Below are positions 41,291 to 49,431 of a stretch of DNA of 64,000 nt, piece by piece. This DNA comes from Rhodoferax fermentans (GTDB taxonomy: Bacteria; Pseudomonadota; Gammaproteobacteria; Burkholderiales; Burkholderiaceae_C). The translations under genes and the position numbers were made by a program. The DNA lies in contig NZ_MTJN01000002.1 in NCBI RefSeq assembly GCF_002017865.1, positions 4,030,001 to 4,094,000 on the forward strand. The letters run 5' to 3'. Numbering within the stretch: the first letter of the stretch is position 1; every line of letters starts with the position of its first letter. Under the pieces are notes generated by a model. It saw nothing but the letters and a program-made list of their open reading frames with translations, was not told the origin of the DNA and ran no database searches.

Positions 41291-42736
41291 TTACAAGGCG
41301 GTGTGGGTCGTTGCGGGGCTTGGTGTTGGGCTGGGGGTGGACAAGCGGTCGGGCTCGAACCCGCCACCCACAGCGCGGTACAAGGCCACCCAGGCCTGCT
41401 GGCGCTCCAGCGCCAGGGTCAAGACGCTGGATTCGGCGGCCAGCGCGCTGCGCCGGGCATCCTCCAACTCCATCAGGCTGGCCAGGCCTTGGTCAAAGCG
41501 CTGCTGGGTGGCGGCCAGTGCCTCGGCATACCCTTGGGTGGACACCTCGGCATCCCCCTGGCGGGTCTGCACACTGCGCAGGGTCAACATGGCCTCTTCC
41601 ACCTCACGCACGGCTTGGCGCACCTTGGCCTGGTAGGTGACCACGGTCGACTGGTAGGCTGCGTAGGCCGCCTGCACATTGGCTGCGCGCTGGCCACCGT
41701 CAAACAGTGGCAGGCTCAACGCCAGCGGGCCAAACGACCAGGTCGACACCTCGCTGGTGCCGGCGCCGCTGCGCACACGCAGGTTGCCAATGCTGCCATT
41801 CAGGCTCAAACGCGGCCACTGCTGCGCTTTGGCGCTGCCCACCTGGGCGCTGGCCAACACCACATCACGCTCGGCCGCAAACACATCGGGGCGTTGTGAC
41901 ACCACCTGAATCGGCAAAGACGATACGGAAAACATAGCTATCTGCCCTTGTTTCACCTGGGATAGAGCCAGTTTTTGCCTCAAATCAGGCTCAGGCACCG
42001 CTGTCAGCGCCACCAGGGCTTTGACATCGAGTTCACACAAGCGGGTTTGCTGGGTCAGGCGGCTGTTGGCCTCGGCGGCGCTGGCGCGGGCTTGCGCCCC
42101 CACCGACGGTGCGACAAACCCGGCCTGGGCGCTGATGGTGGTCAGTCGCGCGGTTTCCAGCCGCGAGGCCGCGTCACGCTCGGCCACACCCAGCTGGCGA
42201 GTGCAACTGGCAAAGCTGTAATAGGTGTTGGCCACCTCGGCGGCCACCAACACCCGGGCGTCGTGCCACTGGGCCTGGCTGCCTTCCATCTGCGCCTGGG
42301 CTGCGCGACTGACCGCGCGGTTGGCGCCAATCAGGTCCAGCTCCCAGGCGGCTTGCACACCAAGCTGCGAGCTGGTGGCCACCGGCACATCGGGCTGGCT
42401 GACACCCCGGCTGCTACTGGCCTGGGCGCTCAGGTTCGGGATCAGCGCGGCATTGGCGGTGGCCTGGTTGGCGCGGGTAGTGGCAATACGACTCACGGCC
42501 TGCGCCACCGACGGGCTGGCGGCTTGTGCCGCTTCAATCAGCTCGACCAGCAGCGGGTCACCCTGCTGCTGCCACCAGTTCGACAAAGAGGACACGGTGC
42601 CCTGGTGCGGCAACGGTGCCTGCCAGGCAGGCGCCACCACCATCGGCACCTGGGCCGGTGGCATCAGGTTGGCGCAGCCAGACAGCGCCAGCACGGTGAG
42701 GGACAGGCTGGCAAAAGGCTTGATTCTGAAATTCAT
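41291..42736 (-). CDS. RND outer-membrane factor lipoprotein (NodT/TolC family)
   Basis: A 481-residue outer-membrane channel. The lipobox LALSGC (Cys about residue 19) marks lipid anchoring, as in OprM-type factors. Two outer-membrane efflux repeats follow, with characteristic WWQQQGDPLLVELIEAA and AAWELDLIGANRAVSRAAQA. The start at 42736 overlaps the tetR stop by 4 bp (ATGA). A copy of the palindromic repeat (41934-41970) encodes a short segment (IAMFSVSSL region) near residue 262. The order OMF-MFP-RND is unusual but known. Confidence 0.92.
   Translation of the reverse strand: MNFRIKPFASLSLTVLALSGCANLMPPAQVPMVVAPAWQAPLPHQGTVSSLSNWWQQQGDPLLVELIEAAQAASPSVAQAVSRIATTRANQATANAALIPNLSAQASSSRGVSQPDVPVATSSQLGVQAAWELDLIGANRAVSRAAQAQMEGSQAQWHDARVLVAAEVANTYYSFASCTRQLGVAERDAASRLETARLTTISAQAGFVAPSVGAQARASAAEANSRLTQQTRLCELDVKALVALTAVPEPDLRQKLALSQVKQGQIAMFSVSSLPIQVVSQRPDVFAAERDVVLASAQVGSAKAQQWPRLSLNGSIGNLRVRSGAGTSEVSTWSFGPLALSLPLFDGGQRAANVQAAYAAYQSTVVTYQAKVRQAVREVEEAMLTLRSVQTRQGDAEVSTQGYAEALAATQQRFDQGLASLMELEDARRSALAAESSVLTLALERQQAWVALYRAVGGGFEPDRLSTPSPTPSPATTHTAL
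41934..41970. repeat. Palindromic repeat, variant subfamily B, inside the outer-membrane factor gene
   Basis: ATAGCTATCTGCCCTTG, TTTCACCTGGG and ATAGAGCCA show both outer and inner parts of the repeat. In frame. Confidence 0.55.
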
Positions 42737-43545
42737 GGTGAGGGGGAAACAGGCTGAGGCAATGGACGGGTGGCAGACTCTGCCGTAGTGGCTTGGCAGC
42801 TTGATGACATGGGGGGTGAGGCAGCGGTGGCACCCTGGCGACGCCTGGCCTCGGCCTCCACCATGGCCATGCCATAGATGACCAGGCGGTCGCAATACAC
42901 ATCGATCGCCTGTGGTGTGGCCAGCAGCGCGGGCCGGATGGCGGCCACCACGTCGCCCGCCACATGCGGCGTGGTGCCCAGACCCATGAACGTGAACACG
43001 AGACGATGAATGTCGTCATCCGCCTCGGCGACACCCAAGTGCTGGCACAGTGCCGCCATCAGCGCCGCGTGCGTCGGTTTGAAGTCGGTCTCGATCTCTT
43101 CGGCCCACAAACCGGTGGGTTCCAGCATTTCGCGGAAATGCAATTTCATACAACGCTGCATCGCCTCACCCAGTTTGAGGGGTGCCATCACCCCCCGCAA
43201 CATACCTTGCAGCGCGGGCTCCAGACCACGCTCGGCGCCGTCCAGAATGTCATTGGTCAACTGGGGGTTGGTGCGCTGATCAAAGTACACGGCACGGTAC
43301 AGACCGGCCTTGTCACCAAAGTAATAACTGATGGCCGCGACATTGGCGTGCGCCGCCAGGGCAATCTCCCGGATCGATGTCTTGGCATAACCCTTGTCGG
43401 AAAACAGCACCAACGCCGCATCCATCAGGCGCTGACGCGCCTCAATGCCATCACTGCGCACGGCGGTGACAGCTGTGGTTGCTGGCGGCGGTGTCCCGGC
43501 AAGCCGGGTGTCGGGTGAGTCAGGTGCGTGTTTCATGCAGGGCAT
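42733..43545 (-). CDS. TetR-family repressor of the RND efflux operon
   Basis: A 270-residue TetR regulator. After a roughly 35-residue Pro/Ala/Thr-rich N-terminal extension comes the HTH: RQRLMDAALVLFSDKGYAKTSIREIALAAHANVAAISYYFGDKAGLYRAVY (quoted in pieces: LVLFSDKGYAKTSIREIA, ISYYFGDKAGLYRAVY). The C-terminal ligand domain resembles the DUF1956/CerR-like type. The C-terminal tail is Ser/Pro-rich. The start is set at the ATG at 43545, with another ATG at 43536. A perfect palindrome sits 11 bp upstream, so autoregulation with the efflux genes is likely. Confidence 0.88.
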   Translation of the reverse strand: MPCMKHAPDSPDTRLAGTPPPATTAVTAVRSDGIEARQRLMDAALVLFSDKGYAKTSIREIALAAHANVAAISYYFGDKAGLYRAVYFDQRTNPQLTNDILDGAERGLEPALQGMLRGVMAPLKLGEAMQRCMKLHFREMLEPTGLWAEEIETDFKPTHAALMAALCQHLGVAEADDDIHRLVFTFMGLGTTPHVAGDVVAAIRPALLATPQAIDVYCDRLVIYGMAMVEAEARRRQGATAASPPMSSSCQATTAESATRPLPQPVSPSP

Positions 43546-43555
43546 TGTAGCCAAC

Positions 43556-43575
43556 TAAATCAAACGTTTGATTTA
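43556..43575. promoter_or_regulatory. Perfect 20-bp palindromic operator of the TetR/RND operon
   Basis: TAAATCAAAC followed immediately by its exact complement GTTTGATTTA (43556-43575), just upstream of the tetR start. AATCAAACGTTTGATT-type palindromes are typical of CerR/AefR-like TetR operators. Confidence 0.8.
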
Positions 43576-43628
43576 ACTAGGTTGCCAGCAGGGTGAAGGT
43601 TTTCCGTTGAGCGGACGCGCTTTGGGGG

Positions 43629-43727
43629 GCAGGAGATGGGTAGGGGCGGCGGCCTCATACTGTCAAATGCGCAGAAAACGAAGTTTCGGCGCAGCCAAAT
43701 CGGCCGCCACCCCTACCCATCTCCTGC
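43629..43727. repeat. Long hairpin element H3
   Basis: A 26-bp stem (43629-43654 with 43702-43727, 25 of 26 matched) and a 47-nt loop. The loop begins TCATACTG and ends AAATC, as do the loops of H1 and H2, and contains AGTTTCGGCGCAGC, which in H2 lies at the stem flank. Confidence 0.75.
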
Positions 43728-43780
43728 TGGCGTGCGAGGTTTGAACTCGATACAAGGAACCCAAAGGCAAGGAGAGGCAG

Positions 43781-43858
43781 ATGACCGAGATGCAGCGGGA
43801 GCGGTCCTTCACCGTTATCCCCCAAACAGGGGATTTCAAGCGCATATCGGTGGTGTGA
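43781..43858 (+). CDS. Possible 25-residue ORF
   Basis: ATG at 43781 preceded by AAGGAGAGG at ideal distance, giving 25 residues ending KRISVV and a TGA. No homology recognised. It could be a leader peptide or the tail of a lost gene. Kept only because of the strong ribosome site. Confidence 0.25.
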   Translation: MTEMQRERSFTVIPQTGDFKRISVV

Positions 43859-44015
43859 GAATTGCTCGATGGTCAGATAACCCTGCTACGCAGGCACTGC
43901 CGGGCTTTTTGCTATTTTTAGTGGAGCGAACTACTCATATGGAACAAGCGCATGTGCTGGGTTTTGTGGTGAAAGCAGCTACGTTGTATCGCATGAATTT
44001 GCGGTCAATATTACG

Positions 44016-44330
44016 ATGACAATTTCAATGAAGCTTGGCATTCAGTGGAAACTTGGACGGCAAGACTGGCTGATACTGATCGCAATATCAGCCCTGCCAT
44101 TAGCTTACGTGCCACTCCGTTCGCATTACGGTGAGGGTGTCGCCGTGCTTGTGATGACACCGACCTTGCCATTTGCCCCCATCGGCTGGTTCTTCGCCGA
44201 AATGGCCAGCACATTAGCACCATCGCCAGAAATGAAGCCTTGGTTTTATGGTGTTGGTTTCTCGCTCGGCGTGTTGGTCTGTGCTTACATATGCCTAGCC
44301 AATTGGCGCTATCACCACTCAAGGAAATAA
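44016..44330 (+). CDS. Cassette gene 1: small membrane protein of unknown function
   Basis: A 104-residue protein with three predicted membrane segments (WLILIAISALPLAYVPL, VLVMTPTLPFAPIGWFFAEM, FYGVGFSLGVLVCAYICLA). GC content is visibly lower than in flanking genes. The TAA ends 3 bp before an attC site, which is the layout of an integron gene cassette. The ribosome site is weak and the second ATG (44028) is an alternative start. Cassette arrays often carry such orphan membrane proteins; no function can be assigned. Confidence 0.65.
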   Translation: MTISMKLGIQWKLGRQDWLILIAISALPLAYVPLRSHYGEGVAVLVMTPTLPFAPIGWFFAEMASTLAPSPEMKPWFYGVGFSLGVLVCAYICLANWRYHHSRK

Positions 44331-44333
44331 CAT

Positions 44334-44390
44334 GCCTAACATTGCGTTCGTGTGGGACGGCTTCGCCGCCCCACAATTTCAACGTTGGGC
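44334..44390 (+). repeat. Integron attC site 1
   Basis: 57 bp bounded by R'' GCCTAAC (44334-44340) and R' GTTGGGC (44384-44390), both fitting RYYYAAC/GTTRRRY. The interior folds as a hairpin (GTGGG ... GGCttcGCC ... CCCAC), with the extra unpaired bases typical of attC. Confidence 0.8.
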
Positions 44391-44396
44391 CTCTAC

Positions 44397-44876
44397 ATGA
44401 AGCATCCTCGACCATCGCCGCCGTCAGACGCTCCACCTGGGACGGTTACGCTGGGTGGCCCTATTGGTTGGTTCTCTGCGGCCCTCCATGTCACGGCTAA
44501 CGAACTCCACCCCGAAGAAGTTTCACGGTTGTTTGGAGTGGAACCGACTGCGTGTCAAACCAAAGATGTTCCGTTGCAACGAGAAGACGGAAGCACAAAG
44601 AGAGTGCCAAAGTTTGGTCGCTGGACACATTTACTGAAGTCGGCCCAAACCGATGAATGGGACATTGAAGCAGCAATCGAAGAGCTTCTTGGCCGCCTTC
44701 CTCGGGAACTTGAGGTCTGGCGCCAAGTTGCAACCCTTGGTGCACTTCGCATTTCTGTTGGCCTCTCCCTATCTAGCGGGAATGAAGAGTTTGAACTTGG
44801 CCCCAAACTCATGCAGTTTCTGGGTGAGCGGAACGTCGGCATCTATTTCGATGTTTATGCAGAGAATGAAGACTAG
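44397..44876 (+). CDS. Cassette gene 2: DUF4279-like protein
   Basis: A 159-residue protein that starts 6 bp after attC 1 and ends 5 bp before attC 2, as expected of a gene cassette. Segments such as AALHVTANELHPEEVSRLFG, GRWTHLLKSAQTDEWDIEAAI and ISVGLSLSSGNEEFELG match DUF4279, a family of unknown function found in cassettes and in proteins near toxin-antitoxin or immunity loci. There is no signal peptide, so it is probably cytoplasmic. Confidence 0.75.
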   Translation: MKHPRPSPPSDAPPGTVTLGGPIGWFSAALHVTANELHPEEVSRLFGVEPTACQTKDVPLQREDGSTKRVPKFGRWTHLLKSAQTDEWDIEAAIEELLGRLPRELEVWRQVATLGALRISVGLSLSSGNEEFELGPKLMQFLGERNVGIYFDVYAENED

Positions 44877-44881
44877 CCAAG

Positions 44882-44949
44882 GCCCAACCCATCATTCGAG
44901 CGGACCTGCGCGAAAAGCCGCGCAGTCCGCTCAATTCAAACGTTGAGGC
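44882..44949 (+). repeat. Integron attC site 2, abutted by an IS element
   Basis: R'' GCCCAAC (44882-44888), a long hairpin arm (GAGCGGAC ... GTCCGCTC with inner GCGCG/CGCGC) and a right end AAACGTT (44938-44944). The right core reads GTTGAGGC, one base longer than GTTRRRY, because GAGGC is also the first part of the IS terminal repeat. Confidence 0.75.
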
Positions 44950-46707
44950 TGTAAAAAAAGTGTTTCTGGCACGACGTTTGCGATGAATCCTAGGAAGGAG
45001 ATCGCGACCCCATGGCCCGCTACAAACCCCAAGATCACAACAGCCTGCTGCTACCAGTTGTCTTGTCTGAACAAATTGTCCCCGGCAGCTTTGCCTTCGC
45101 ACTGAACTAGCTGGTAGACAACGAACTTGACCTCAGCGCCCTGGATGCGCGTTTCAAGAACGATGAAATCGGAGCCAGTGCCTATGCCCCGCGTGTCATG
45201 CTCAAGATCGTCTTGCTGGCCTACAGCCAGGGCCTGATCTCCAGCCGAGTCATTGCGCAAACTGTGCACGCAACGTCCAGTTCATCGCCATCAGCGGCGA
45301 CAGCCAACCCAGCCACACCCACATCGCCAAGTTCGTCTGCAGCCTGAGTGAACAAATCAAACCCCTGTTTGCCCAAGTCCTACTGACCTGCGACGCCCAA
45401 GGCCTGATCGGGCGCAACATGTTCGCCATCGATGGCATCAAGCTCGCCTCCAACGCCAGCAAAGAACGCAGCGGCACCCATGAAGAACTGCGCCACCGCG
45501 CGGATCGCCTGGAGCAAGCTGCCACCAAGATATTGACCCTGCACCAAGCCCAGGACAAGCAAGGCAGTGAACAGACGCTGGAGCCAAAGCGCCAAGCCCG
45601 TATTGACGCCCTGCGCAAAGAGGCCGCACGCACGCGGGAGTTTCTTGCCACGGCGCCCAAGCGTCTGAACCGCAAAGGCCAGGAACTCAAGACCAACATC
45701 ACCAACCCTGAGAGCGCCAAGATGGCCACTAGCAAAGGCGTCATCCAAGGCTATGCGGCTCAAGCCGCAGTTGACAGTGCAAACCAGATCATCATCGCAG
45801 CTGATGTCATTGGCTCAGGCTCCGAGCAAGCCATGCTGCTACCCATGATTGAGTAGGCCACCCCATTTCGCACGCCTGACACCTTGGTCACAGCTGATGC
45901 GGGCTACCACAGTGATGCCAATGTGCAACACCTCATGGCGCACACCATCCCCGCATTGATAGCCGACAACCAGATGCGCAGCCGCGATGAGCGCTTTGCA
46001 AAGCAAGACAAATACAAAGGCAAGCCAGACCCGTTGTCGCAGAAGAAAGCAACCGGGCAACCCAAGCCAATCAAGAAGTTTCAACCCAAAGACTTCACCT
46101 TCAGCGACAACACCGCCGCCGCCTGCCCAGCAGGGCAACTGATGAGCAGCCCAGGCACCATCTACTTATCAGCAAAGGGGTTGCCGTACCAGACCTACAC
46201 CGCCAAAGCGGTGGATTGCAATGCCTGCGTACTCAGTGACCAATGCCTGAGGGGCCCCATCAAACCCAATGATGGACGTGGCCGTCAAGTCACACGCTTC
46301 GAAGCCAAGGCAGTAGACAACACCCACCCCAGTGAGCGCATGCGCCAGGCCATTGACTCACCTCGGGGCAGGCAACTCTACAGTCAACGCTTTGGCACGG
46401 TGGAGCCGGTGTTTGGCAATATCCGGCACAACAAGCGCATGACCCGCTTGAACCACCGAGGGCGTGCCAAGGTCAACACGCAGTGGAATCTTTACTGCAT
46501 GGTGCACAACATTGAGAAACTGGCCAAGACGGGGTTGGGGCAGACAAGGTGTCAATAGGGTGGAAGGGCCTCGAAAGTGCCGTGAGGCGCAAACCAAGGG
46601 CAAATTGCGGCACACTGCAGTCAAGATCTCCCACGCCACAACTTTCGATTTGCCCGCGCTGCTGTACCAGCGGGTGGCGCGTGGAAAACGTGTTTTTTTA
46701 CAGCCTC
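44945..46707 (+). mobile_element. IS1182-like insertion sequence (degenerate)
   Basis: The element is about 1.76 kb, bounded by exact 15-bp inverted repeats GAGGCTGTAAAAAAA (44945-44959) and its complement (46693-46707). GTT flanks both ends (44942-44944 and 46708-46710), possibly a 3-bp target duplication. It carries a single broken transposase gene. Confidence 0.8.
45012..46558 (+). pseudogene. IS1182-family transposase, inactivated
   Basis: The reading frame opens with a good GGAAGGAG site and ATG at 45012 and gives a typical N-terminus (FKNDEIGASAYAPRVMLKIVLLAY region). It is broken by a TAG at 45108, a frameshift near 45260 (after SSRVIAQ) and a TAG at 45854. The remaining blocks are intact: MFAIDGIKLASNASKER, VTADAGYHSDANV (DDE Asp) and FGTVEPVFGNIRHNKRM (DDE Glu), ending at 46558. 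Three lesions make a functional enzyme very unlikely. Confidence 0.88.
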
Positions 46708-47061
46708 GTTACAGCGCAAAACCATAGTATCTGGATGACCGCTGTCTGGAAATATGGAAGTCAGCTATCAGCCTCAAGCTGACTTTCCCCACCCTCAACG
46801 CATCCAAAACTGTTGAAGGCGGGTGGTGGGCTAACCGGGCGCAGAACCCATTCGCGTGGTGAGACTGGCGGCGCACCACCCTCATCAACAACACCCCAAC
46901 AAACGCCCCACCAACACCGTCTCCCGCGAGGGGGCCGGAGAACGGTTACCCCGCCGTCCGCCTGGCGCCACGCGAACCAGCGGTTCAAAACACTACAGAA
47001 AAGTTAGCAACCCGCCCTTATAAAACAAGGGCGAGAGAGCATTTTTTCATGCAAGCAAGAA
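46708..47061. other. Intergenic region with imperfect inverted repeats and repeat copy 7
   Basis: No supported gene. GTTGAAGGCGGGTGGTG (46812-46828) is roughly complementary to 46874-46889, and TTCGCGTGG (about 46851) to CCACGCGAA (about 46970). A short palindromic repeat follows at 47014-47035, next to the aldehyde dehydrogenase 3' end. Confidence 0.5.
47014..47035. repeat. Short palindromic repeat (copy 7)
   Basis: GCCCTTATAAAACAAGGGCG core, 27 bp beyond the aldehyde dehydrogenase stop, where it could serve as a hairpin barrier. Confidence 0.65.
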
Positions 47062-48483
47062 CTACCGGATCAAAAACGCCAGCACCTTGTCGGCGAACTT
47101 GCCATACGGTGGCCAGAGGAATTTGAGCGTGCTGAAACGCGTCTGGTAGAACACCGGGCGCATTTTGGAGAAGGTCTCAAAGCCTTCATACCCGTGGTAG
47201 TGGCCCATGCCCGACTCCCCTACCCCGCCAAACGGCAGGTCGTGCTGGCCGACATGGAACAGCGCGTCGTTGACCGAAACACCGCCACTCATCACATGGT
47301 CGATGATGTGCTGCACTTTGGCTGCGTCGTAGCTGAACGGGTACACCGCCAGCGGGCGCGGGCCAGCGTTGATGCTGCTGATCACCTCGTCGAGCCGGGT
47401 GTAGCTGCGCAGCGGCAGGATCGGGCCAAAAATCTCGCGTTGCAACAGCAGGCTGTCGGCGGGTGCGTTGAGAACAATGTGTGGCGCGATTTTGCGTGTG
47501 GCTCGGTCAAAGGCCGGGCCGTCCAACAGCGGCAGCACCTGCGCGCCCCGGCTGCGGGCATCATCCAAGGCGGAGAGCAGCCGCTCAAAAGCACGCTGGT
47601 CGATGATGGATGTGTAGTCGGGGGAGTCCAGGCGCGGGTAACGCTGGGCCACCAGTCCACGCGCCAGGCTCACAAAGGTCTCCACCTTGGCGGCGGGTAA
47701 CCAGGCGTGGTCCACCGTGGTGCAGATCTGGCCCGCGTTGAGCAGCTTGACAAACAAAATGCGCTCGGCGGCGAGTTGGAGCGGAAAGTCGTCACACACG
47801 ATGGCAGGCGCCTTGCCACCCAGCTCCAGCGTGACCGGGCACAGGTTTTGCGCGGCAGCGGCCATGACCGCTTTGCCGGTCTGGCCCGAGCCGGTGAACA
47901 GCAGGTGGTCGAACTTGAGTTTGGAAAATTCCACACCCACACCGCCGGTTTCGTCAAAAAAATGCAGCTTCTCAGGCGGGAAATAGGCCGGCATGTGCTG
48001 GATCAGGTAAGCCGCCAGATGGCGCGAGTTTTCGCTCATCTTGACCATCGCCCGGTTGCCTGCGGCAAAGATGTAAGACAGCGGCACCAGGCTCAGGTTC
48101 AGCGGAAAGTTCCAGGGCACGATGACACCCACCACACCGAGAGGCTGCAGGATCACCCGATTGCGCGCGCCCAGAAAGTTGCGCCAGTCCACATGGCGGC
48201 GTTGTGGCCGCATCCAGCCACGCAGGTGTTTGAGGATGTGGTCAATGCCATCCACCGCCGGGAACACCTCGGCCAGCAGGGTCTCGTGGCGCGAGCGGTG
48301 GCCGTAATCCAAGCTGATGGCCTCACACAGCGCGTCCTGGTGCTCGCGGATGAAGCGCTGCAGCGTGCGCAAATCTCGCTGACGCTCAGCCAGGGTTGGC
48401 ACAGGATGGGCCAGATAGGCTTGGCGCTGCAGGGCCAAGGTGTCTTGCAGCGGACTTGGCTGGGGGGTGTCAGGGTCGGTCAT
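47062..48483 (-). CDS. Coniferyl-aldehyde-dehydrogenase-like aldehyde dehydrogenase
   Basis: A 473-residue ALDH of the class 3/coniferyl aldehyde branch. It has the PLGVVGVIVPWNFPLNLSL loop, the NAD-binding FTGSGQTGKAVM, the general base Glu in VTLELGGKAPAIV and the catalytic Cys in NAGQICTTVDHAW. The long C-terminal tail (KFLWPPYGKFADKVLAFLIR) resembles the membrane-associated tail of fatty aldehyde dehydrogenases, so it may act on hydrophobic aldehydes at the membrane. It oxidises aldehydes to acids with NAD(P). It is a single-gene unit. Confidence 0.87.
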   Translation of the reverse strand: MTDPDTPQPSPLQDTLALQRQAYLAHPVPTLAERQRDLRTLQRFIREHQDALCEAISLDYGHRSRHETLLAEVFPAVDGIDHILKHLRGWMRPQRRHVDWRNFLGARNRVILQPLGVVGVIVPWNFPLNLSLVPLSYIFAAGNRAMVKMSENSRHLAAYLIQHMPAYFPPEKLHFFDETGGVGVEFSKLKFDHLLFTGSGQTGKAVMAAAAQNLCPVTLELGGKAPAIVCDDFPLQLAAERILFVKLLNAGQICTTVDHAWLPAAKVETFVSLARGLVAQRYPRLDSPDYTSIIDQRAFERLLSALDDARSRGAQVLPLLDGPAFDRATRKIAPHIVLNAPADSLLLQREIFGPILPLRSYTRLDEVISSINAGPRPLAVYPFSYDAAKVQHIIDHVMSGGVSVNDALFHVGQHDLPFGGVGESGMGHYHGYEGFETFSKMRPVFYQTRFSTLKFLWPPYGKFADKVLAFLIR

Positions 48484-48558
48484 GGTTTGGCCAGTTTAGG
48501 CCGCAACGTCATGCAAGGGAATGACGCGCGACCGGTTTTGAACGCGTCGCTCTAACGA

Positions 48559-49245
48559 CTATTTGGCAGCCAGGTCGCCCCACAGCTTGCTCAGGCGCGC
48601 ATCACGCCCGCAGCTGCTGCGGTAAAAGGCGTAACGCACCGCGTTTTTCTTGTAGTAGTCCTGGTGGTAATCCTCGGCCGGGTAAAACTCGCTGGCCAGA
48701 AGAATCTGGGTCACGATGGGCTCCTTGAACGGTTTGACCTTGTCCAGCGCCGCTTTGGAGGCTTGGGCCTGGGCCAGCTGGGCGCTGTCCAACGCAAAGA
48801 TGGCGGTGCGGTAGGGTGTGCCGTGGTCGCAGAACTGGCGGTCTTTGGTGGTGGGGTCGATGGTGTGCCAGAAGTGGTCCACCAGCTGGCGATAGCTCAG
48901 CTTGGCCGGGTCAAAAACAATTTTGACCGCCTCGGCATGGCCGGTGGTGTGGCGGGACACCTCCTCATAACTCGGGTTGGCAGTTTTGCCACCGGTGTAG
49001 CCCGAGGTGGTGGAGATCACCCCGGGCAGCTTGTCAAAGTCAGCCTCCACACACCAGAAACAGCCCCCGGCAAAAATGGCCACCGCCTGGGCAGCTGTCG
49101 GAGTAGACGGCGCCGGGGATTGCGCCTGCGCCCGACCGGCACACCACACAGCAGCCCCCAGCAGCAGACAGTTGGCCAGGGTGTGCCAGCTGCGGCGGCG
49201 CAGCAGGTGTTGCGGGGCATAGAAAACGCTTGAAACAGGTGTCAT
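48559..49245 (-). CDS. msrA: Periplasmic peptide methionine sulfoxide reductase A
   Basis: A 228-residue MsrA with the active-site motif FAGGCFWCVEADFDKLPGV, where the first Cys is catalytic, and HPGHAEAVKIVFDP-type segment (HTTGHAEAVKIVFDP). The N-terminal 42 residues form a signal sequence (LANCLLLGAAVWCAGRAQAQ, in part), so it should repair oxidised methionine in periplasmic proteins. YKKNAVRYAFYRSSCGRD near the C-terminus holds a resolving Cys. The start at 49245 was chosen to include the signal peptide. Most MsrA proteins are cytoplasmic; an exported one needs a membrane electron donor. Confidence 0.9.
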   Translation of the reverse strand: MTPVSSVFYAPQHLLRRRSWHTLANCLLLGAAVWCAGRAQAQSPAPSTPTAAQAVAIFAGGCFWCVEADFDKLPGVISTTSGYTGGKTANPSYEEVSRHTTGHAEAVKIVFDPAKLSYRQLVDHFWHTIDPTTKDRQFCDHGTPYRTAIFALDSAQLAQAQASKAALDKVKPFKEPIVTQILLASEFYPAEDYHQDYYKKNAVRYAFYRSSCGRDARLSKLWGDLAAK

Positions 49246-49431
49246 GCCAGGTCTTTCCGCAGGCCGAACAGGTGCCGTCGGCATCAGCGTCTGGAAGATA
49301 CCCGTTTGAAACACCGGCGTGGTTTGTGCCACCCAAAGGCCGTGAGCTGCTGCTGGCTTTGGCCACCAAAAGCCCGGCCGGGCGCCGGGTTTCCAGCACA
49401 ATGCGGCCTTCTTTTGGCCCACACACCGCGT

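Larger units (their letters stand above)
43576..44015. other. Accessory boundary region: hairpin H3 and small ORF
   Basis: Between the efflux operon and the first gene cassette. It contains hairpin H3, a 25-codon ORF with a good ribosome site, and a CCTGC/GCAGG hairpin followed by T-rich DNA (about 43887-43920). No integron integrase or attI site is recognisable. Confidence 0.5.

Noticed and set aside
43576..44015. attI site or integrase remnant upstream of the first cassette
   Set aside because: No GTTRRRY core or integrase motif could be recognised, so the array is described as cassettes without an integrase.
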